Assembly: GCA_036389715.1 (NCBI GenBank)
Contig: DASVWH010000070.1
Location: 1 to 18,309 of the forward strand
Length of the DNA stretch: 18,309 nucleotides
Direction: 5' to 3'
Source of the DNA: DASVWH01 sp036389715
GTDB lineage: Bacteria > Acidobacteriota > Blastocatellia > Pyrinomonadales > Pyrinomonadaceae
Each line of letters starts with the position of its first letter. The first letter of the stretch is position 1. A model generated the notes under the pieces. It made no database searches and was not told where the DNA came from. It saw only the letters and a list, made by a program, of their open reading frames with translations. Made by a program: the position numbers and the translations under genes. This document shows, one piece after another, positions 14,996-18,309 of the stretch.

Positions 14996-15391
14996 ATGTC
15001 CATGAAACTTTACGTCGGCAATCTGGCTTTCCAGACTTCGAGCGAAGATTTGCAGCAGTTGTTTGCGCAGGCCGGGACTGTTGAATCGGCTTCCGTGGTG
15101 GAAGACAGAGAGACGGGACGCTCGCGCGGCTTCGGATTCGTCGAAATGGCGAGCAAGGAAGAGGGCGAAGCGGCCATTGCACAGTTTAACGGCAAGGAAG
15201 TCAACGGCCGCAGCCTCAACGTCAACGAGGCTCGTCCGCGTGAAGACCGTGGCCCACGCGGCGGCGGTGGCGGCGGGCGTGGCGGTTTCGGTGGCGGCGG
15301 TGGTGGTGGACGCGGCGGCTTTGGCGGCAATCGTGGCGGCGGTGGCGGCTATGGTGCTGGCGGCGGCGGCGACCGCAATCCGCGCTGGTAA
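14996..15391 (+). CDS. RRM-domain glycine-rich RNA-binding protein
   Basis: 131 residues. One RNA-recognition motif fills residues 3-80: RNP2 is LYVGNL (5-10) and RNP1 is RGFGFVEM (44-51), with Met in place of the usual last aromatic. The tail (about 86-131) is almost all Gly with Arg, Phe and Tyr in GGRGGFGG-type blocks, the layout of the cold-inducible Rbp proteins of cyanobacteria and of plant glycine-rich RNA-binding proteins. It binds single-stranded RNA; in bacteria the known members act in stress and cold responses. The ATG at 14996 has a strong GGGGAGAGG site; a second ATG two codons on is possible. The gene is monocistronic, ending at a strong terminator. Confidence 0.95.
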   Translation: MSMKLYVGNLAFQTSSEDLQQLFAQAGTVESASVVEDRETGRSRGFGFVEMASKEEGEAAIAQFNGKEVNGRSLNVNEARPREDRGPRGGGGGGRGGFGGGGGGGRGGFGGNRGGGGGYGAGGGGDRNPRW

Positions 15392-15431
15392 TTCGCCTTT
15401 TCATCGAACCGGCGACCCTTTAGAGAAAAGC

Positions 15432-15468
15432 GCCCCCGGCGAGAACAAAAATCCGTCGGGGGCTTTTT
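15432..15468 (+). terminator. Rho-independent terminator of the RRM gene
   Basis: GCCCCCG (15432-15438) pairs perfectly with CGGGGGC (15457-15463), followed by TTTTT (15464-15468), 41 bp after the stop codon. Confidence 0.85.
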
Positions 15469-15654
15469 GATTATCTGAGGTCGAAACAGCGCCTCGGCCT
15501 CCGGTTGAATCCGAACGGCGAGTTTCGAGAGAGAGTGTTCGAGACGGCTTGCAAGCAGAGGGCGGCAACCCCGATGCCGCACACAGAAGATGCAGGAAGC
15601 CATCAAAGAGCGGTCAACAATAAAGAGCGGTAAGTAACATAAAGGAGCTACTGA

Positions 15655-15876
15655 TTGTCTAAAGAGGACCTGATTCCGGCTGAAGGCTTGATTATTGACA
15701 AGCAGCCCAATGCATTTTTCAAGGTTCGTCTCGATAACACAGAGCACGTCGTGCTCGCGCAGATTTCCGGCAAGATGCGCAAGAATCGCATCCGCATTCT
15801 CGTCGGCGACCGCGTCAGTGTCGAGATGTCACCTTATGATTTATCCAGGGGGCGCATCACTTACAGGTACAAATAG
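15655..15876 (+). CDS. infA: Translation initiation factor IF-1
   Basis: 73 residues, the normal length. IF-1 binds the A site of the 30S subunit during initiation. Conserved segments are SKEDLI...EG, NAFFKVRLDN, HVVLAQISGKMRKNRIRIL, GDRVSVEMSPYDLSRGRITYRYK; the ending is the standard IF-1 ending. The start is TTG at 15655, with AGGAG at 15642-15646; no in-frame ATG or GTG nearby would give the right length. A 10-bp direct repeat (AAAGAGCGGT at 15605-15614 and 15622-15631) lies just upstream. It follows the RRM gene after its terminator, so it should have its own promoter. It is not in the ribosomal-protein cluster where infA is often found. Confidence 0.97.
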   Translation: MSKEDLIPAEGLIIDKQPNAFFKVRLDNTEHVVLAQISGKMRKNRIRILVGDRVSVEMSPYDLSRGRITYRYK

Positions 15877-15947
15877 AACGGTTTGAGGAGTCGTCGTGCC
15901 GGACATCAGTTCTGTCGCGGCGACTGTCGGCAAGTAGAGAGGGGCTT

Positions 15948-16298
15948 ATGGAAAAGCAGACTTATACGATTGATGACTGCGTCGAGAAATTATGCGCAGT
16001 CTGCGGAGAGGTTCGCGGCCACGTCGTCGCATCCGTGACCAAGCGCGGCCAGATTTCACGTGTCAGCTGCCCGAAATGCGGCACGCGGAGTTCGTTCAAA
16101 CCGAGTACCGGGACCGCTGGCGGGCTCTCTTCAACCAAGGCCGGAGCGCCCTATGACCGGACGCGGACATATCGCACCGGGCAGACCATGATGCACCCCA
16201 CATATGGTCTCGGCGAAGTGACGGCCATCATCGAGCCGCAGAAGATAGATGTGCTCTTCGCGGACCGCCTGCGCCGTCTGATTCACTCGCGTGTTTAA
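15948..16298 (+). CDS. Zinc-ribbon protein with C-terminal small beta domain
   Basis: 116 residues, ATG preceded by GAGAGGGG. Residues 11-46 form a zinc ribbon with two knuckles, CAVC (Cys16, Cys19) and CPKC (Cys41, Cys44); Cys11 is an extra Cys. A Ser/Thr/Gly linker (50-68) leads to a small beta domain (75-116: YRTGQTMMHPTYGLGEVTAIIEPQKIDVLFADRLRRLIHSR). This domain has the G-x-x-hxHPxxGxGxV pattern of CarD-like and Tudor-like modules found in several bacterial DNA- or RNA-polymerase-associated proteins. A role in nucleic-acid or ribosome binding is a guess from this make-up. Its end overlaps the next frame by 8 bp. Confidence 0.8.
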   Translation: MEKQTYTIDDCVEKLCAVCGEVRGHVVASVTKRGQISRVSCPKCGTRSSFKPSTGTAGGLSSTKAGAPYDRTRTYRTGQTMMHPTYGLGEVTAIIEPQKIDVLFADRLRRLIHSRV

Positions 16299-16521
16299 GC
16301 GTAAGCAGCGGCGAGCTGTTCGTCTTGCCGGGAATCCCTCCTTAGTTCCCCGGCGCTGGGCGAGCATCGGTATGCGCCTGACGTTCCGCGCAGAAGTCAT
16401 GCCCGGACGCGAGCCCGTTCAACGCACCTTCACGGTAGTTCGTGTAGATGAGAGCGGCAGAGTCGAGTTGTCCGGGTTATCGGGACAACATACGGAAACT
16501 GAATTTGAGCCGGTCCGCTGA
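16291..16521 (+). CDS. Small basic hypothetical protein, translationally coupled
   Basis: 76 residues if started at the GTG at 16291, which overlaps the stop of the zinc-ribbon gene by 8 bp and has no ribosome site of its own. An ATG at 16372 would give a 49-residue form starting MRLTFRAEVMPGREP. The first 27 residues are Arg/Lys-rich. The rest looks like a small beta barrel (MRLTFRAEV, QRTFTVVRVDESGRVELSGL) and ends TETEFEPVR. I do not recognise the family. The tight spacing and same direction suggest one transcript with the zinc-ribbon gene. Confidence 0.45.
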   Translation: MFKRKQRRAVRLAGNPSLVPRRWASIGMRLTFRAEVMPGREPVQRTFTVVRVDESGRVELSGLSGQHTETEFEPVR

Positions 16522-16567
16522 AAGAGGCAGACCGGGAGCGGCTTGGGGGCCGTATAGGGAGATCAGA

Positions 16568-17437
16568 TTGCAAAATCAAGTACAGAGTAACAGCACAGCG
16601 AGCGCGAAAAGAGCGCCATTTAACTGGAACACGGCCACCTTCATTATGCTTTTTCATCTCGGGGCCGTGGCCGCAGTCTTCTTCTGGAGCTGGCAGGCTC
16701 TGGTTGTCGCCATCATTTTTGCCTGGGTCGGCGGCGGGCTCGGCGTCGGGATGGGCTTTCACCGTCTGCTGACGCATCGCAGCTACAAGACGCCTAAAAT
16801 AGTCGAGTATTTTCTGACGATCTGCGGAACGCTGGCGCTCGAAGGCGGGGCCATCAACTGGGTCGTCACGCATCGCATTCATCACGCGCACACGGATGCC
16901 GAGGGCGACCCGCACACGCCGCGCGACGGCCGCTGGTGGTCGCACATCGGTTGGATTTTAAGCGGCACTGCGCAGCAACACGAGCCGGAAGTGATGGCTC
17001 GCTATGCTCCCGACCTGGTCAAGGACCCGGTCCACGTCTGGCTCAACCGGCTCTATTTTGTGCCCTTGATAATTCTCGGCATTGCGCTGCTCGCCTTTGG
17101 CGGCTGGTCAATGCTGATGTGGGGGATTTTCCTGCGTGTGACCATCGGGCTGCACGCGACGTGGCTGGTCAACTCGGCGACGCACCTCTGGGGCAAACGA
17201 CGCTTTGCGACGCGCGATGATTCACGTAATAGCTGGTGGGTCGCGCTGCTGACGTGGGGCGAGGGATGGCACAACAACCATCACGCGCACCCGACGGCCG
17301 CACGCCACGGGCTCGCCTGGTACGAGATTGATATGAACTGGTGGGGCATCCGCACGCTCCAACTCCTGGGCCTGGCCAAGTCGGTTAAGCTGGTTCGGAT
17401 GGCTACTCAATCGGTCGAGACGGAATCGGCCGGATAG
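16568..17437 (+). CDS. Acyl-CoA / acyl-lipid desaturase (fatty-acid desaturase)
   Basis: A di-iron integral-membrane desaturase that puts a double bond into acyl chains, most like the delta-9 group. From TTG at 16568 (GGGAG just upstream) it has 289 residues, normal for the family. The in-frame ATG at 16448 would overlap the previous gene and add 40 residues unlike the family. The three histidine boxes are HRLLTH (65-70), HRIHH (102-106) and HNNHH (235-239); an extra His is in NSATHLWG (206). Four or so membrane helices surround them (25-60, 82-100, 165-205). Such enzymes raise membrane fluidity and are often induced by cold. Electron donors are not encoded nearby. Confidence 0.95.
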   Translation: MQNQVQSNSTASAKRAPFNWNTATFIMLFHLGAVAAVFFWSWQALVVAIIFAWVGGGLGVGMGFHRLLTHRSYKTPKIVEYFLTICGTLALEGGAINWVVTHRIHHAHTDAEGDPHTPRDGRWWSHIGWILSGTAQQHEPEVMARYAPDLVKDPVHVWLNRLYFVPLIILGIALLAFGGWSMLMWGIFLRVTIGLHATWLVNSATHLWGKRRFATRDDSRNSWWVALLTWGEGWHNNHHAHPTAARHGLAWYEIDMNWWGIRTLQLLGLAKSVKLVRMATQSVETESAG

Positions 17438-17495
17438 GCCGGGAAACTCTTTTTCGGGTCTCTGTAGAGACTTACTTTAGACGGGTGCTTGATTG

Positions 17496-17529
17496 ATGGC
17501 CGGGTGATTATTCGCCCGGCCATTTCTTT
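17496..17529 (+). terminator. Hairpin terminator after the desaturase gene
   Basis: ATGGCCGGG (17496-17504) pairs perfectly with CCCGGCCAT (17515-17523), extended inward by a G-T and a G-C pair, followed by TTCTTT. It stands between convergent genes, but on the minus strand it lacks a T-run. Confidence 0.75.
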
Positions 17530-17565
17530 GGCCCTGTTCCCGGCCCTGTTCTTTGACGCTGTTCT

Positions 17566-18309
17566 TCAACCCTGTGGAAGCGCGGCCCGCTCGACGCGGT
17601 TGCGCCCCTGCTCTTTAGCATAGTAGAGGGCCAGGTCCGCGCGGGCGATCATGTCATTGCCGGATTCATTGTCGCAGAGGCAGGCCGCGCCCGCGCTCAA
17701 GGTCAGGCGAAAGGGTCGTTCGTTATTGCCGAAGAGGCGCGAGGCTGTGGTCGTCCGAATCTTCTCGGCCAGTGCGATTGCCCCTTCGCTGTCGGTCTCC
17801 GGCAGCAGGACCAGGAACTCTTCGCCGCCGTAGCGATAGACCATGTCCGAACGCCGCACGGCCTCCTTGAGAATGGCTGCGATCTGTTGCAGGGCCAGGT
17901 CCCCGGTCGAATGGCCGTAGGTATCGTTGATCGCTTTGAAGTTGTCGAGGTCAATGACCAGGCAGGAGAGGGCGCGATTGTAGCGGCGTGCCTCGGCGTG
18001 CTCGCGCGCCAGTATCTGCTGTAGGCCGTAGCGGTTGAGCAGACCCGTCAGCGCGTCCGTCATGGCTCGCTCCTGCGCCAGGCGAGCGTTGGCGCTGGCC
18101 TCCTCGGCGCTTCTGCGCAGGCGGTCGCGCTCGCGCTTTAACCGCAGCGCGACGTGAACGCGCGCCAGCAGCTCTTCGGCCTTGAAGGGTTTGCTGATGT
18201 AGTCGTCCGCGCCGAGGCTCAGGCCGTTGACCTTCATCTCCGTCTCGTCACGCGCGGAAAGAAAGATCACCGGAATGTCGCGCGTCGCCTCGTCCTCCTT
18301 AATCAGGCG
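17566..18309 (-). CDS. REC-GGDEF response regulator, diguanylate cyclase (5' end beyond window)
   Basis: The last 247 residues of a PleD/WspR-type protein; the frame is open to the right edge, so the first part of the receiver, with the phospho-Asp, is missing. The visible receiver end has IPVIFLSARDE, GADDYISKPF (Lys40 of the fragment) and AEELLARV. A coiled linker (60-80) joins it to the GGDEF domain, which starts DALTGLLNRYGL and has IDLDNFKAINDTYGHSTGD and the catalytic RYGGEEF (GGEEF at 161-165). RxxD (152-155), five residues before GGEEF, is the inhibitory I-site. It should make c-di-GMP from two GTP when phosphorylated, with product feedback. It is cytoplasmic. The apparent start at 18270 is an internal GTG (Val), not the real start. 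Confidence 0.95.
   Translation of the reverse strand, partial: RLIKEDEATRDIPVIFLSARDETEMKVNGLSLGADDYISKPFKAEELLARVHVALRLKRERDRLRRSAEEASANARLAQERAMTDALTGLLNRYGLQQILAREHAEARRYNRALSCLVIDLDNFKAINDTYGHSTGDLALQQIAAILKEAVRRSDMVYRYGGEEFLVLLPETDSEGAIALAEKIRTTTASRLFGNNERPFRLTLSAGAACLCDNESGNDMIARADLALYYAKEQGRNRVERAALPQG

Noticed and set aside
15240..15380. GGC/GGT-rich repeat in the RRM gene as a separate repeat element
   Set aside because: Explained by the Gly-rich C-terminal tail of the RNA-binding protein.

Overview
The window looks like a chromosomal segment of a GC-rich, Gram-negative, Acidobacteriota-like bacterium, possibly Blastocatellia; this assignment is an inference from gene content. Supporting signs are an outer-membrane-type barrel protein with a carboxypeptidase-regulatory domain, a lipoprotein, separate purQ and purS, a sigma-54 regulator, short RRM proteins and an intergenic heptanucleotide repeat array. 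No rRNA, tRNA, CRISPR array, transposase or phage gene was seen. Both ends cut through genes.

Left third (1-7491), nearly all on the minus strand. Reading down the minus strand from 7491: an M16 zinc peptidase, a WalJ/YycJ-type metallo-beta-lactamase-fold hydrolase, a small lipoprotein (7 bp after the hydrolase), purB and purS. Then comes a plus-strand gene for a secreted Thr-rich single-span protein, a bidirectional terminator separating it from purS, and then purQ with its own candidate -10 box. After purQ come a PilZ protein, a stand-alone SRA-like protein whose stop codon lies inside a heptad-repeat array, and the first 96 codons of a secreted redoxin. The Thr-rich gene has a well-spaced sigma-54 promoter.

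Middle (7492-14660), plus strand: a secreted barrel protein, then a 989-residue membrane histidine kinase (PDZ-like, multi-span, GAF, PAS, HisKA, HATPase) and an NtrC-type sigma-54 activator. The last two form an evident two-component pair. One candidate target promoter sits in the same window at 2376-2391.

Right third (14661-17437), plus strand: an RRM glycine-rich RNA-binding protein with a 5' UTR hairpin over its Shine-Dalgarno region, infA (TTG start), a zinc-ribbon protein, a small hypothetical protein and an acyl-CoA desaturase (probable TTG start). RRM protein, IF-1 and desaturase are all classic cold-adaptation functions, so the order may reflect a low-temperature response. The window ends in a minus-strand REC-GGDEF diguanylate cyclase missing its N terminus. 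Together with the PilZ protein, this gives both a producer and a possible receptor of c-di-GMP.

Long open frames antisense to purB, the hydrolase, the kinase and the activator are judged to be shadows of GC-rich codon use.
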